Below, piece after piece: positions 37,500 to 45,549 of a DNA stretch of 64,000 nt; position 1 is the first letter of the stretch; the number at the start of each line of letters is the position of its first letter. This DNA comes from Eubacterium sp. (GTDB lineage Bacteria > Bacillota > Clostridia > Lachnospirales > Lachnospiraceae). The translations under genes were made by a program, and so were the position numbers. The notes beneath the pieces were generated by a model. The model made no database searches, was not told the DNA's origin, and saw only the letters and a program-made list of their open reading frames with translations. Location: the NCBI GenBank assembly GCA_017430325.1, contig JAFRNE010000005.1, positions 62,001 through 126,000 on the forward strand, in the 5' to 3' direction.

Positions 37500-38633
37500 T
37501 CACCAGATAAAGAGTTCGCGTCCTGTCAGCTTCCAGATAGCCTCTATATAATAATAGTCTCCATAGATGATCGGGAATTCATGCTCCTTGTCATGATAAG
37601 CTGCTGTACATCTTGTAAGCATTTCATCGTGTTCAGGATCATAATCACAGTCAAGTTCATCGAGGGCTGATAGCATCTTCTCAGCAGACGCAAAATATTT
37701 GCTGTATTCGTCACTATGTTGTTCATCACAAATAATATTATATAAAGTTATCAGTCCTGAGCTCGCGATTGCCGCTGCCGTCGAATCAATATAGGCAGGC
37801 TCAGCCGGCTGGTCAAAGTCCACCGGAATAAGTCCGCTTTCAGGAATTCTCTCAATAAATCTGTCTGCAACCTTTAGAGCAGTCTCCAGATATTTCTTTT
37901 CACCGGTATGCATGTAGCTTAGTATAAAACCATACAGTGCCCAGCTTTGTCCTCTTGTCCAGGATGAGCCATCCCCATAGCCCTGTCCGCCGTAATCTCT
38001 GAGTCGTTCTCCGCTGGTCGGATCAAATCCAACTATATGGCAGACAGAACCATCCTCTCTTACAAAACTCTTTATAGCGGTATCAGCATGAGCTGTTGCA
38101 ATAGCCTTAAACCTTGGATCTCCAAGCTCTTCGGATGCCCAGTATAAAAGTGGCAGATTCATCATACAATCAATGATCGCCCAGCCTTTTGTATCTCTGC
38201 CATCACCCCAGTCATTCCAGGCGCGGATGAAATTACCGTTTATATTAAAGCGTCCTGCCATATTTGTTGCAGCAAGAAGCGCTCTGTTCTTAGACTCTTT
38301 ACCCTTAAACAGTCTATAGTTTGCAACCGCAGTCGGAAGCCAGCGAAAACCTGAATCATGATCCATTCCGTCATAATCCATAAGTACCGCATCCAGCTTA
38401 TTTTCCAGTTCTTCTGCACACTCTTTAAACAGATCATTTTTCGTGGCATTGTAAAGCTGCCACATGGTTCCTCCGTAGAATCCATTTGTCCACCAGCAGA
38501 TACCCTCTCTGTCTGACCAGTCATCAAAAACGTGATCCTTCGCGGTGTATGGTATCTTCCCTCTGTTCCGCTCTACGACTTTAGTCTCTTTAGCAATAAT
38601 TTTTTTTGCAATTTCTTCCCAATTATTACCCAT
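37500..38633 (-). CDS. Glycoside hydrolase family 88, unsaturated uronyl hydrolase
   Basis: 377 residues from ATG 38633 with AAAGGA upstream; a longer in-frame extension is not supported. It is an (alpha/alpha)6-barrel enzyme with the family motifs DGMDHDSGFRW (first Asp) and TKGWAIIDCMMNLPLL (catalytic Asp). It removes the 4,5-unsaturated uronate from the non-reducing end of oligosaccharides made by lyases, by hydrating the double bond. No signal peptide, so it works on imported oligosaccharides. First gene of the operon, behind the shared 36-bp promoter element. Confidence 0.9.
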   Translation of the reverse strand: MGNNWEEIAKKIIAKETKVVERNRGKIPYTAKDHVFDDWSDREGICWWTNGFYGGTMWQLYNATKNDLFKECAEELENKLDAVLMDYDGMDHDSGFRWLPTAVANYRLFKGKESKNRALLAATNMAGRFNINGNFIRAWNDWGDGRDTKGWAIIDCMMNLPLLYWASEELGDPRFKAIATAHADTAIKSFVREDGSVCHIVGFDPTSGERLRDYGGQGYGDGSSWTRGQSWALYGFILSYMHTGEKKYLETALKVADRFIERIPESGLIPVDFDQPAEPAYIDSTAAAIASSGLITLYNIICDEQHSDEYSKYFASAEKMLSALDELDCDYDPEHDEMLTRCTAAYHDKEHEFPIIYGDYYYIEAIWKLTGRELFIW

Positions 38634-38682
38634 AAAATATCCTTTCAAAATACAACTTACAAAAAGAAACAATATTTTCTCC

Positions 38683-38718
38683 AATATACCATACTCATGC
38701 ACCTCTGAACAGAGATTA
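38683..38718 (-). promoter_or_regulatory. Shared 36-bp promoter element, copy 1 (GH88 operon)
   Basis: On the leftward strand TAATCTCTGTTCAGAGG is followed by an extended -10 (TGGTATATT). The CTCTGTTCAGAG palindrome sits at the -35 position. The 36 bases match 43472-43507 at 33 positions. It starts about 50 bases upstream of the GH88 ATG. Confidence 0.6.
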
Positions 38719-38768
38719 TCACGCCATTAAATACGCGCTTTTTTAGATTTATTTTATTGATTATAGAA

Positions 38769-38815
38769 ATAAAAAAAGGCATTACGAGTATCATGATTTC
38801 TACTCATAACGCCTT
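38769..38815 (-). terminator. Terminator of the PNPOx-like gene
   Basis: Arms of 15 bp (38776-38790 and 38801-38815) pair fully on the leftward RNA only if G-U pairs are allowed, then a run of seven U follows. Confidence 0.8.
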
Positions 38816-38874
38816 ATCTCTGTATTAATCGACCCAATCATAATGGGTATGCCAGTCCTCATAACAACCGCTCA

Positions 38875-39297
38875 TTAATCAGTAATAACAACCGGTTCCT
38901 TCGGCTCAAAATTCGTCTGCATAGTCCAGGTTACACCTGCGCATTTTGTCACGCGAAATACAGTCATTAAATTATCTATTCCGTTATCCTTCCATGCCTG
39001 CAGGAACTTACGGGTCGGATGATTAAATATCTCTTCACGAAGCTCCGGATCATCATCTCTTGAAACTACACCTGAAACACGCAGCTGCATCTCCGGGCTG
39101 TTGAAGCATATTTCAACGTTCGAATTATCCATCATCTGCTTATACACATCTTTAGTATTTGCCGTGTGAAAAACGATTCCTTTTTCATCCGCCTTAAATA
39201 GCAGCATAGCTCTGACTCTTGGACAATCCCCATCCATCGTGGCAAGATGCATTACAGGATTTGCATTCATGAAATCGATCATTTCTTCTTTAGTCAT
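38875..39297 (-). CDS. Pyridoxamine 5'-phosphate oxidase-like flavin protein
   Basis: 140 residues forming a split beta-barrel FMN-binding domain: MHLATMDGDCPRVRAMLLFKAD, FHTANTKDVYKQMMDN and LQAWKDNGIDNLMTVFRV. Such small proteins bind FMN or F420-like cofactors and reduce diverse substrates. It is not true PdxH, lacking the PLP-binding C-terminal region. It lies downstream of an AraC-family regulator transcribed the same way, which may control it. Confidence 0.85.
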   Translation of the reverse strand: MTKEEMIDFMNANPVMHLATMDGDCPRVRAMLLFKADEKGIVFHTANTKDVYKQMMDNSNVEICFNSPEMQLRVSGVVSRDDDPELREEIFNHPTRKFLQAWKDNGIDNLMTVFRVTKCAGVTWTMQTNFEPKEPVVITD

Positions 39298-39391
39298 ATT
39301 CGTTTCCTCCTTATTCTTTTTGATACATTCTAAGGAAACCTACGACAAAATACTTTATATATTCTGCATAGAATTTTCAAAATCCTGCAAA

Positions 39392-40183
39392 TCAGGAAGA
39401 ATAATGCTTCATATACTCTGACGGAGTCATATTCATTTTTGAAGCAAAGAATCTCGAAAAGTGCGAAAGGCTCGAGAATCCGCAAGTCATTGCAATATCC
39501 GTCAGGGAAATATTTTTCCGCCGCATCATATTCAGTGCCTTCTGAAGCCTGACCTCAAAGAGATAATCCATAGGCGATACACCCATCTCCGACTTGAATT
39601 TATGTGATAAACTCGATGTCGATACATAGGTCAATGAAGCCAGTCTTTCAATCGTAATCTTCTCTGAATAATGCTGCTCGATATAGTGCTGCGCCCTGGC
39701 AACAGAATAATCTGATGATATCGCTCTCATATCCAACGACTCACCCAGGATGCTTCTAACGATCCAGTGAGCGATCAGTGTCGAATGGGCAAGTATCGTC
39801 ACCTCCGAGTTCATCATATTCTTTGACGACTCAAATGCAAACATATTCAGATACTTGAGTATGTCATTGCAGACCTCAACATTATAATTATCAAATCTGC
39901 GCATGCCGTCCGTATCATTGACATACATCGCAAATATATTTTCGAAAAACTCTTTTTTAATGAGCAGACAGTAATAGTCATTCGAAAGTGTTTCCTTCAG
40001 CTTGACATTCGGCGAATTGATTATCGAAACATAATAATTATGTTTTTCAGCCTTGATATTAAAATCAATGATGATCACATAATCAGACTCATCGCCGTTA
40101 AACAGCGATACATCACTGCTCACCTTGCAGATAGGGATATAAAGGCTCATATTCGGTTGTATAAACGAATCAAACTCCTGCAT
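39392..40183 (-). CDS. AraC-family transcriptional regulator
   Basis: 263 residues: an N-terminal sensor-like region of unknown ligand (about 1-150), then two helix-turn-helix motifs (ARAQHYIEQHYSEKITIERLA, VSTSSLSHKFKSEMGVSP, and LTDIAMTCGFSSLSHFSRFF with NMTPSEY). It is probably an activator. The N terminus lacks a clear cupin signature. Likely targets are itself and the PNPOx-like gene that follows. Confidence 0.88.
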   Translation of the reverse strand: MQEFDSFIQPNMSLYIPICKVSSDVSLFNGDESDYVIIIDFNIKAEKHNYYVSIINSPNVKLKETLSNDYYCLLIKKEFFENIFAMYVNDTDGMRRFDNYNVEVCNDILKYLNMFAFESSKNMMNSEVTILAHSTLIAHWIVRSILGESLDMRAISSDYSVARAQHYIEQHYSEKITIERLASLTYVSTSSLSHKFKSEMGVSPMDYLFEVRLQKALNMMRRKNISLTDIAMTCGFSSLSHFSRFFASKMNMTPSEYMKHYSS

Positions 40184-40282
40184 CGTCTCACCTCATATAA
40201 AATACTGATACCATCTACTATACGCACTACTATTTCTCCGGTCAATAGAAGGTCACAGAAAATATTTGGTTCTTCCTTTATT

Positions 40283-41395
40283 TCACCCTGCCTTCTCTAT
40301 GCAGTCATATAAAAGTTTTACGATCTCAGCCTTTTCATATCCTTTTCCGATGAAAACCACCTGATTGCATCTGTCTCCGTAGGTCTCATCCCAGTCATCC
40401 TTAATATCCGGAAAATCGCTTACCACCTTATCAAGCTCCTCCTTCGGCCAGGCCGATGCCCATTCGGAAAGCTCAGTAATGGATGCATTTCTTCCGGCCT
40501 GCTCGAAGAGCTGTATATGTTTCCAGTCGTCCGAAAACCATATATAACCCTTTGAACGAATAAGCACTTCCGGGTATTCCTCAACAAGCTTATTAAATGT
40601 TTTACGGTTAAAAGGCCTTCTCTCTTCAAATACAAAAGAAGAAATCCCGTATTCGTCTACACAGGCTTTCTCATCATCATGTTCGCAGTTATTAAGTGCC
40701 CTCTGAACCGCACTGTATGCCTCAACCTCTTCAAAATCAAAATCTTCTCTATCAAGGATAACTTCAAGATCCACATCACCGTTTACACACTCGATCATCT
40801 CAGCTTCCTGCTGAATACCACGCAGACCTTCCTTAACCTCCTCAAGCTGTTCCTCCGAAAGAAGATCCGTCTTATTCAGGATCATCAGATTACAGAACTC
40901 GATCTGATCCATAATAAGATTGATCACATCACCATCCTCCGTCTCCTGGTCAGCCGTCAGATTGTGAAGGAATTCCCTGTATATCCTGTCCACGTCAACT
41001 ACAGACACAACAGTCTTAAGGAAAACTCTGGTATCCTCAGTCATTTCCTCATAATTGAGGAATGCACGCGCTATAGAAGATGGCTCACTTATCCCCGAGG
41101 CCTCAACAAATATAGCCTCGATGCTCTTATCCTCAGAAAGCCTCTCTATTTCAGCCATAAACTCATCTCGCAGAGTGCAGCAGATACATCCGTTCTGCAT
41201 TTCGACCATCTCAATCTGCGCCACCTGATTTCCGGTCTTATTAAGAATAGATGCATCGATATTGATGCTTCCCATATCATTGACGATCAAAGCAACCTTT
41301 CGCTTTTCCTGCTTTAAAATATTTTGCATTAACGTGGTCTTTCCGGATCCGAGATATCCGGTGATGATCACTATAGGCACTTCTCTTGTAGACAT
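40283..41395 (-). CDS. CobW/ZNG1-family metal-binding GTPase
   Basis: 370 residues from ATG 41395 with AAGGAG upstream. The G domain has Walker A ITGYLGSGKTTL and the GCICC metal site (CXCC), with NKTDLL as the base-recognition motif. A C-terminal CobW_C domain follows. These GTPases deliver zinc or cobalt to client proteins. The upstream region carries a stack of TGCAA palindromes across its promoter, which points to a Fur-family repressor such as Zur. Confidence 0.9.
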   Translation of the reverse strand: MSTREVPIVIITGYLGSGKTTLMQNILKQEKRKVALIVNDMGSINIDASILNKTGNQVAQIEMVEMQNGCICCTLRDEFMAEIERLSEDKSIEAIFVEASGISEPSSIARAFLNYEEMTEDTRVFLKTVVSVVDVDRIYREFLHNLTADQETEDGDVINLIMDQIEFCNLMILNKTDLLSEEQLEEVKEGLRGIQQEAEMIECVNGDVDLEVILDREDFDFEEVEAYSAVQRALNNCEHDDEKACVDEYGISSFVFEERRPFNRKTFNKLVEEYPEVLIRSKGYIWFSDDWKHIQLFEQAGRNASITELSEWASAWPKEELDKVVSDFPDIKDDWDETYGDRCNQVVFIGKGYEKAEIVKLLYDCIEKAG

Positions 41396-41420
41396 ATATT
41401 TTCTCCTTATAAAACAAAAT

Positions 41421-41493
41421 TGCAACTCGTTTGCATTTTACTGCACCGGTTGCAATCCTGTCAATGCAATTTGCAAATCATTTGCATTTTGCA
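41421..41493 (-). promoter_or_regulatory. Promoter with stacked Fur-family-like operators upstream of the CobW gene
   Basis: The promoter is TTGACA (41459-41464), an 18-base spacer and TAAAAT (41435-41440). Three palindromes surround it. TGCAAAT-C-ATTTGCA at 41472-41486 is a perfect 7-1-7. TGCACCGGTTGCA at 41442-41454 fills the spacer. TGCAACT-C-GTTTGCA at 41421-41435 overlaps the -10 end. Half sites also continue at 41465-41475 and 41483-41493. The 7-1-7 form is typical of Fur-family sites. Confidence 0.6.
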
Positions 41494-41602
41494 CAGTATT
41501 TACCTTAAAGAACATCTAAGTCCTATCATCTCAACTAACCTAACAAACCCGGCTTTGAATGATCACTCGTGTCCATTTATCACACCTCAAAAAAACTGAT
41601 TA

Positions 41603-41968
41603 TCATCCTATTACTGCCGCCAGCTTCCTGCCCAACAGCACTCCGAAGATGCAGCAGCAAACGCTCAGTGTCACATACACTCCACCGAGTACGTATGCTT
41701 TATTCTCAAATAACTTATACGCTTCAAGCGAAAATGTCGAAAATGTAGTGAATCCACCACATACGCCTGTCTTCCAGAAGAGCACTGTGTTAGGCGACAC
41801 ATCACCCTTTTTATCTGTTAGTCCCACGATAAACCCGATCAGTATCGCACCAAATATATTTGTCACCAATGTTAGTATCGGAAACTGTGCTTTTACCGGT
41901 ATCAGGCTAATAGCATATCGCCCTACTGCTCCAAGCGCTCCACCAAGAGCCACAAAAACAAAACTCAT
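41603..41968 (-). CDS. crcB: Fluoride channel Fluc/CrcB
   Basis: 121 residues with four membrane helices and the signature GGFTTFSTFSLE. The early GGALGAVGRY and TNIFGAILIG motifs place the conserved pore residues. It exports fluoride. No fluoride riboswitch is visible upstream; instead it follows a small gene and an ArsC-like gene in a short operon. In Firmicutes crcB is often paired; only one copy is seen here. Confidence 0.93.
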   Translation of the reverse strand: MSFVFVALGGALGAVGRYAISLIPVKAQFPILTLVTNIFGAILIGFIVGLTDKKGDVSPNTVLFWKTGVCGGFTTFSTFSLEAYKLFENKAYVLGGVYVTLSVCCCIFGVLLGRKLAAVIG

Positions 41969-41984
41969 TTTTTATCCTCAATTC

Positions 41985-42098
41985 TCATTTATCCTTCATA
42001 TCCGTATCAAACAAGAGCGGAACGCCTAATCTGTCAGCTTTTTGCTTCGCAAATCTAATCAGTTCCTTTTCAGAAAGATTCTCAACCTTAGTAATCAA
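41985..42098 (-). CDS. Small protein of 37 residues between arsC-like and crcB
   Basis: The TTG start has AAGGAG 8 bases upstream. The sequence (LSEKELIRFAKQKADRLGV in part) runs to a TGA stop 16 bases before the crcB start. It is amphipathic, charged and has no membrane helix. No family is recognised. The ribosome site and coding-like composition make it a plausible real gene. Confidence 0.5.
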   Translation of the reverse strand: MITKVENLSEKELIRFAKQKADRLGVPLLFDTDMKDK

Positions 42099-42134
42099 CG
42101 AATCATCTCCTTTTGTTAAACGCTATAGTTTCGT

Positions 42135-42476
42135 TTAATCCCACGTCTTCCAAATATCCGGCTGATATCCAACCGTAGCCTTCTTTCCATTTCGCACTAT
42201 CGGCTGCACAAGTATCTGCTGATTTTCGAGGATCCTCTCCTCTTTATCCTCCTCAGCAATATACTTAATAAGCGCCAGTGTATCCTTGTCCTTGGCATTC
42301 TCATCGATCAGATTATCAATTCCACCAACAGCCTGCTTTACGGAATTAAACTCACCTTTGCTGAGCCCTTTTTCCTTCAGGTCCACGTACTGATATTTAA
42401 TGTTTCTCTCTTTGAAGAAACGCTCTGCTTTACGAGTATCAGCGCTCTTCTTCGTTCCAAAAATCTGTATGTTCAT
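42135..42476 (-). CDS. ArsC/Spx-like thioredoxin-fold protein lacking the catalytic Cys
   Basis: 113 residues from ATG 42476 (AGGA is 8 bases away; ATG 42482 is too close). The fold matches ArsC/Spx: MNIQIFGTKKSADTRKAERFF, YVDLKEKGLSKGEF, and VQPIVRNGKKATVGYQPDIW near the end. The usual Cys after the first strand is replaced by KKSADT, so it cannot act as a classical arsenate reductase. It may be a YffB- or Spx-like regulator of the thioredoxin fold. It heads the short operon with the small gene and crcB. Confidence 0.75.
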   Translation of the reverse strand: MNIQIFGTKKSADTRKAERFFKERNIKYQYVDLKEKGLSKGEFNSVKQAVGGIDNLIDENAKDKDTLALIKYIAEEDKEERILENQQILVQPIVRNGKKATVGYQPDIWKTWD

Positions 42477-42488
42477 AATCATAGTCCT

Positions 42489-42521
42489 TTATCTTTTCCG
42501 GCACAAACCGGTGTCATCCAT
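42489..42521 (-). CDS. Possible 10-residue leader peptide upstream of the ArsC-like gene
   Basis: ATG with GAGGAG 4-5 bases upstream reads MDDTGLCRKR and stops just before the ArsC-like ribosome site. A CCGGCACAAACCGG hairpin (42498-42511) lies within it. This could couple translation or be a leader; no attenuator is apparent. Confidence 0.3.
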   Translation of the reverse strand: MDDTGLCRKR

Positions 42522-42690
42522 AGCTCCTCTATGCATTATAAACCATACCCACCGTGAATGTGAACTATCAATGCAAAAATACTAGCTTCTGACTCTAGTG
42601 TAAAACAACGTATAGTCGATAAAAATAACATACCTTATGTAAACCAAATTATTAATTATCAAATATAAAGCATAGTCTTTTGTACAACAT

Positions 42691-42720
42691 AAAAAGCGCC
42701 TGCATTTCTGCAAGCGCTTA
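42691..42720 (-). terminator. Terminator of the 205-residue protein gene
   Basis: Arms AAGCGC / GCGCTT with an inner TGCA pair and one G-U on the leftward strand, followed by UUUUU. It lies about 60 bases after the stop at 42778. Confidence 0.7.
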
Positions 42721-42777
42721 ATTGCTTAGAAGCCACATCGCAAAACAAATAAACCGTGTCCTCCGCTTATGCCAGCC

Positions 42778-43395
42778 TTAAAGTCTGGCAGCTAATTTAT
42801 TAAAGTTTGCCTCCTGATAAGGAATCAGCTTGTGTTTCTTTGGTAATTCCCAAGGAGTGTTAACTTTCAACTCGCCTGTATTTTTAAAACATATTGCAAG
42901 CTGAACAGATGAAAAATGCAATGGCAGTTTTTTCAGTGTCATGCTCTCGATCTCATCATAGCTGAAGAAGCAAAAATAATCAGTATCCGTTATGAGATCC
43001 TTGACTTTCGGAATGATCTGCCCGCTGTTTTTTAAAGGTATAACACCTATACCGGTCGAAATGACATTTACCAAAAATCCGGCATATTTCCTGTTGCTGA
43101 AGGCGATCCTCTGCCTGTCATCCAGACTGCGATGGAACTCTCCAACTTTTTCCTGTACAGACGCGTTGATAGCTCCCGCTATCATTCCGGCAGCAGCACC
43201 GCCTACGACTCCTCCGCCTCTGGTACCAGCGATAGTCGCATTTGCGGTCATAATATCACCCGCTTCAGCTCCTGTACCAAAATCACGGTTAGTCACCACC
43301 AGAATACAGTTATCTGCTTCTACGCATCCCACCTGTGAAAACATATCTGTAACTATTCGCAGGTCACTAATTCCTTCAATCGCTACATTTTCCAT
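42778..43395 (-). CDS. Unknown protein with a central glycine-rich hydrophobic segment
   Basis: 205 residues, no recognised family. The centre (about 54-80) has TIAGTRGGGVVGGAAAGMIAG, a glycine-zipper-like hydrophobic stretch that could insert in membranes or form an oligomer. The flanks are soluble, and the second half is beta-rich (ICFKNTGELKVNTPWELP). It stands alone with its own terminator. Its promoter carries the same 36-bp element as the GH88 operon. Confidence 0.55.
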   Translation of the reverse strand: MENVAIEGISDLRIVTDMFSQVGCVEADNCILVVTNRDFGTGAEAGDIMTANATIAGTRGGGVVGGAAAGMIAGAINASVQEKVGEFHRSLDDRQRIAFSNRKYAGFLVNVISTGIGVIPLKNSGQIIPKVKDLITDTDYFCFFSYDEIESMTLKKLPLHFSSVQLAICFKNTGELKVNTPWELPKKHKLIPYQEANFNKLAARL

Positions 43396-43471
43396 TTTGT
43401 TTTACACCTTTCATACAGTTTATTTTTTCACTTGTCTGAAGCATTTAGGCAAAGTGTTATATATCTCATAT

Positions 43472-43507
43472 AATATACCACACTCCTGCCCCTCTGAACA
43501 GAGATTA
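43472..43507 (-). promoter_or_regulatory. Shared 36-bp promoter element, copy 2
   Basis: 33 of 36 bases match 38683-38718, including the CTCTGTTCAGAG palindrome and the extended -10 TGGTATATT. It starts about 75 bases upstream of the ATG at 43395. Confidence 0.55.
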
Positions 43508-43540
43508 CCCTGATTCTTCTGGGTTATCGTTCCAACTACA

Positions 43541-45013
43541 TTATATCAACGGCTCAGAATCTACGTATTCATCATCCGTAGCTTTTACTACAAATGATGG
43601 AGTCACTTTCATTCCTTTGACAGCCATATCATATATTTTTGTAGTAAATCCATGTTTTTTGATAAACTTCTTGAATACCCTTTTATCTCTTTTTATGTCA
43701 TCATAATCCTCCAGTCTGTCAGAATCATTCATTGTTTCATAAAAGGATTCACTGCTCTCAAGAACATCTTCATCCCAATATTCATCTAAATATCCGCCCC
43801 AGACAGAAACAATATTCATAAATTCATGAATACTTCTGGCAACGATTCCGCATTCTCCTTCTGAACCGATATATCCGATCAGCTCATCATTAAGAACGAC
43901 CCACATACCGCCTGCACCCTCTCTGGCAAATGGTTTGATATTCTCATATGTTGATTCTCCCGGTCCCATCAGCTCTTCAAACCAGGAGTCATCATCCTCC
44001 AGATCCTTTACCCACTTCTCATCATATATTTCAATATCTGCGTTGTAAAATGCATCTTTAAGGTCTTCGTCGTTATATATTTCTGCCAAATAGTCCCGGA
44101 CATCCTGAGGCAGATTTGTATGATCATATCTTTCATACCAATCCAAAATATAATTTAGTTCCTTATTATTTACTTTAATCGCGATCTCACCATATAATTT
44201 CTGCATATCACTCTTCATAGCTTCGACAACTCTTGTATCTTTAGAATCATCGATCTGCAAATCTTCCATGTGCTTTCTCAGCAAAACATCTCTGACGATC
44301 GCATATATAATCATTTCATAGCTATAGTGTTTGAACTTTTTATTGAAAATGTCTTTTTCTTTTTCGACTATTCTGACAACATATTCATTTTCATCCACTT
44401 CAACAAAAACCCTGCCATCCTGAGGATTCTTAATATTTATATATTCTGCTTCTATTTTTTCCACACTTGTATAATCCGGGTAAAGCTTGTTAATCTCTAT
44501 ACGAACCCAGTCCGTAACAGTATTAATTGCATCAATTTTATAGATGATCCTGGCTTTTTCAAATATATCTGTCAGATCCGGATATTCCTTTGACATAACA
44601 TCCATATTTCTGGCCAGCGGCAATGCACTGTCTGATTGAATAGCAATCGCATGATCAACAATTTCATTGAACAGTTTAATCGTCTCATCCCTTCTATGCA
44701 TGCTCTGCGAAACCAGCGCTATACAATAATAATATCCCGCAATATCAGGTATAAAATCTGTATTTTTAAAAGGATACTTCATATCCTTTAGTGTATCCAG
44801 GACAACATCAACTATTGCATCATCTTCAGCGAACACTGCCATTTTCTTAAAGTCTGACACCGTCCCCGGTACACGAGCATAGGTCGATAACCTTTTAACA
44901 AGCTTCCAAACAGATTCTTTCACTTCTTCGGAAGCATGTTCCATCAAAGGTAATGTCATCTTCTTATGGATATATTTTTTTAATTCTTCATCATTGGGGA
45001 TATTTTTCTTCAT
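43541..45013 (-). CDS. Unknown acidic cytosolic protein
   Basis: 490 residues, strongly acidic, mostly helical in the first half, with no signal peptide or membrane segment. No family motif is recognised. A central region rich in Tyr and Trp (WYERYDHTNLPQDVRDYLAEI, VWGGYLDEYWDEDVLE) may be a binding surface. It follows the shikimate kinase and precedes no obvious partner. Its composition matches that of its neighbours. Confidence 0.6.
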   Translation of the reverse strand: MKKNIPNDEELKKYIHKKMTLPLMEHASEEVKESVWKLVKRLSTYARVPGTVSDFKKMAVFAEDDAIVDVVLDTLKDMKYPFKNTDFIPDIAGYYYCIALVSQSMHRRDETIKLFNEIVDHAIAIQSDSALPLARNMDVMSKEYPDLTDIFEKARIIYKIDAINTVTDWVRIEINKLYPDYTSVEKIEAEYINIKNPQDGRVFVEVDENEYVVRIVEKEKDIFNKKFKHYSYEMIIYAIVRDVLLRKHMEDLQIDDSKDTRVVEAMKSDMQKLYGEIAIKVNNKELNYILDWYERYDHTNLPQDVRDYLAEIYNDEDLKDAFYNADIEIYDEKWVKDLEDDDSWFEELMGPGESTYENIKPFAREGAGGMWVVLNDELIGYIGSEGECGIVARSIHEFMNIVSVWGGYLDEYWDEDVLESSESFYETMNDSDRLEDYDDIKRDKRVFKKFIKKHGFTTKIYDMAVKGMKVTPSFVVKATDDEYVDSEPLI

Positions 45014-45029
45014 TTACTTCTCCTTTTTC

Positions 45030-45527
45030 TTATATGTTGAGAGCCTCCACAACCATCTGAACTGTTTCTTCGATTGTGCTCCCCTCTTCCGGGATCACTA
45101 TATCGGCATACTTTTCATACAAACGACATCTGTTCTCATACATATCGTCGATGTTTTCACCGTTCTGCAAAACAACACCGCGTTCTTTTATATTGTGAAG
45201 ACGATGGAACAGTTCGTCCTTTTCGACCTTAAGATAAATGATCGTTCCGGACTCACGGAATCTTTCCATAGCCGCCTGACTATATACTGCACTTCCGCCT
45301 GTAGAGATCACGGTATTCACTGTATCGACACTGAGCAATGCATCTTCCTCACATTTAAGGAATGCATCAACGCCTTTCTGCCCTATGATATCCTTGAGCA
45401 GCATTCCTTCTCTTTGCTGGATCAGAAGGTCAGTATCCAGAAAATTCATACCAAGGATTTTAGCCAGAATAACGCCTACAGTACTCTTTCCGGACGCAGG
45501 CATTCCGATCAGAATAATATTTTTCAT
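45030..45527 (-). CDS. aroK: Shikimate kinase
   Basis: 165 residues from ATG 45527 with GGAGG upstream; a longer in-frame version is not supported. Walker A is GMPASGKST, followed by NFLDTDLLI (shikimate-binding Asp), an altered substrate motif TGGSAVY (usually GGG), and the lid region near RLHNIKERG. It phosphorylates shikimate in aromatic amino-acid synthesis. A kinase of another small molecule cannot be wholly excluded. It lies close to the alarmone synthetase gene. Confidence 0.8.
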   Translation of the reverse strand: MKNIILIGMPASGKSTVGVILAKILGMNFLDTDLLIQQREGMLLKDIIGQKGVDAFLKCEEDALLSVDTVNTVISTGGSAVYSQAAMERFRESGTIIYLKVEKDELFHRLHNIKERGVVLQNGENIDDMYENRCRLYEKYADIVIPEEGSTIEETVQMVVEALNI

Positions 45528-45549
45528 AAAAGCCTCCGCTCTATTTGTC

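Noticed and set aside
41969..42134. Fluoride riboswitch upstream of crcB.
   Set aside because: No matching pseudoknot or conserved core was seen, and the region codes for a small protein.
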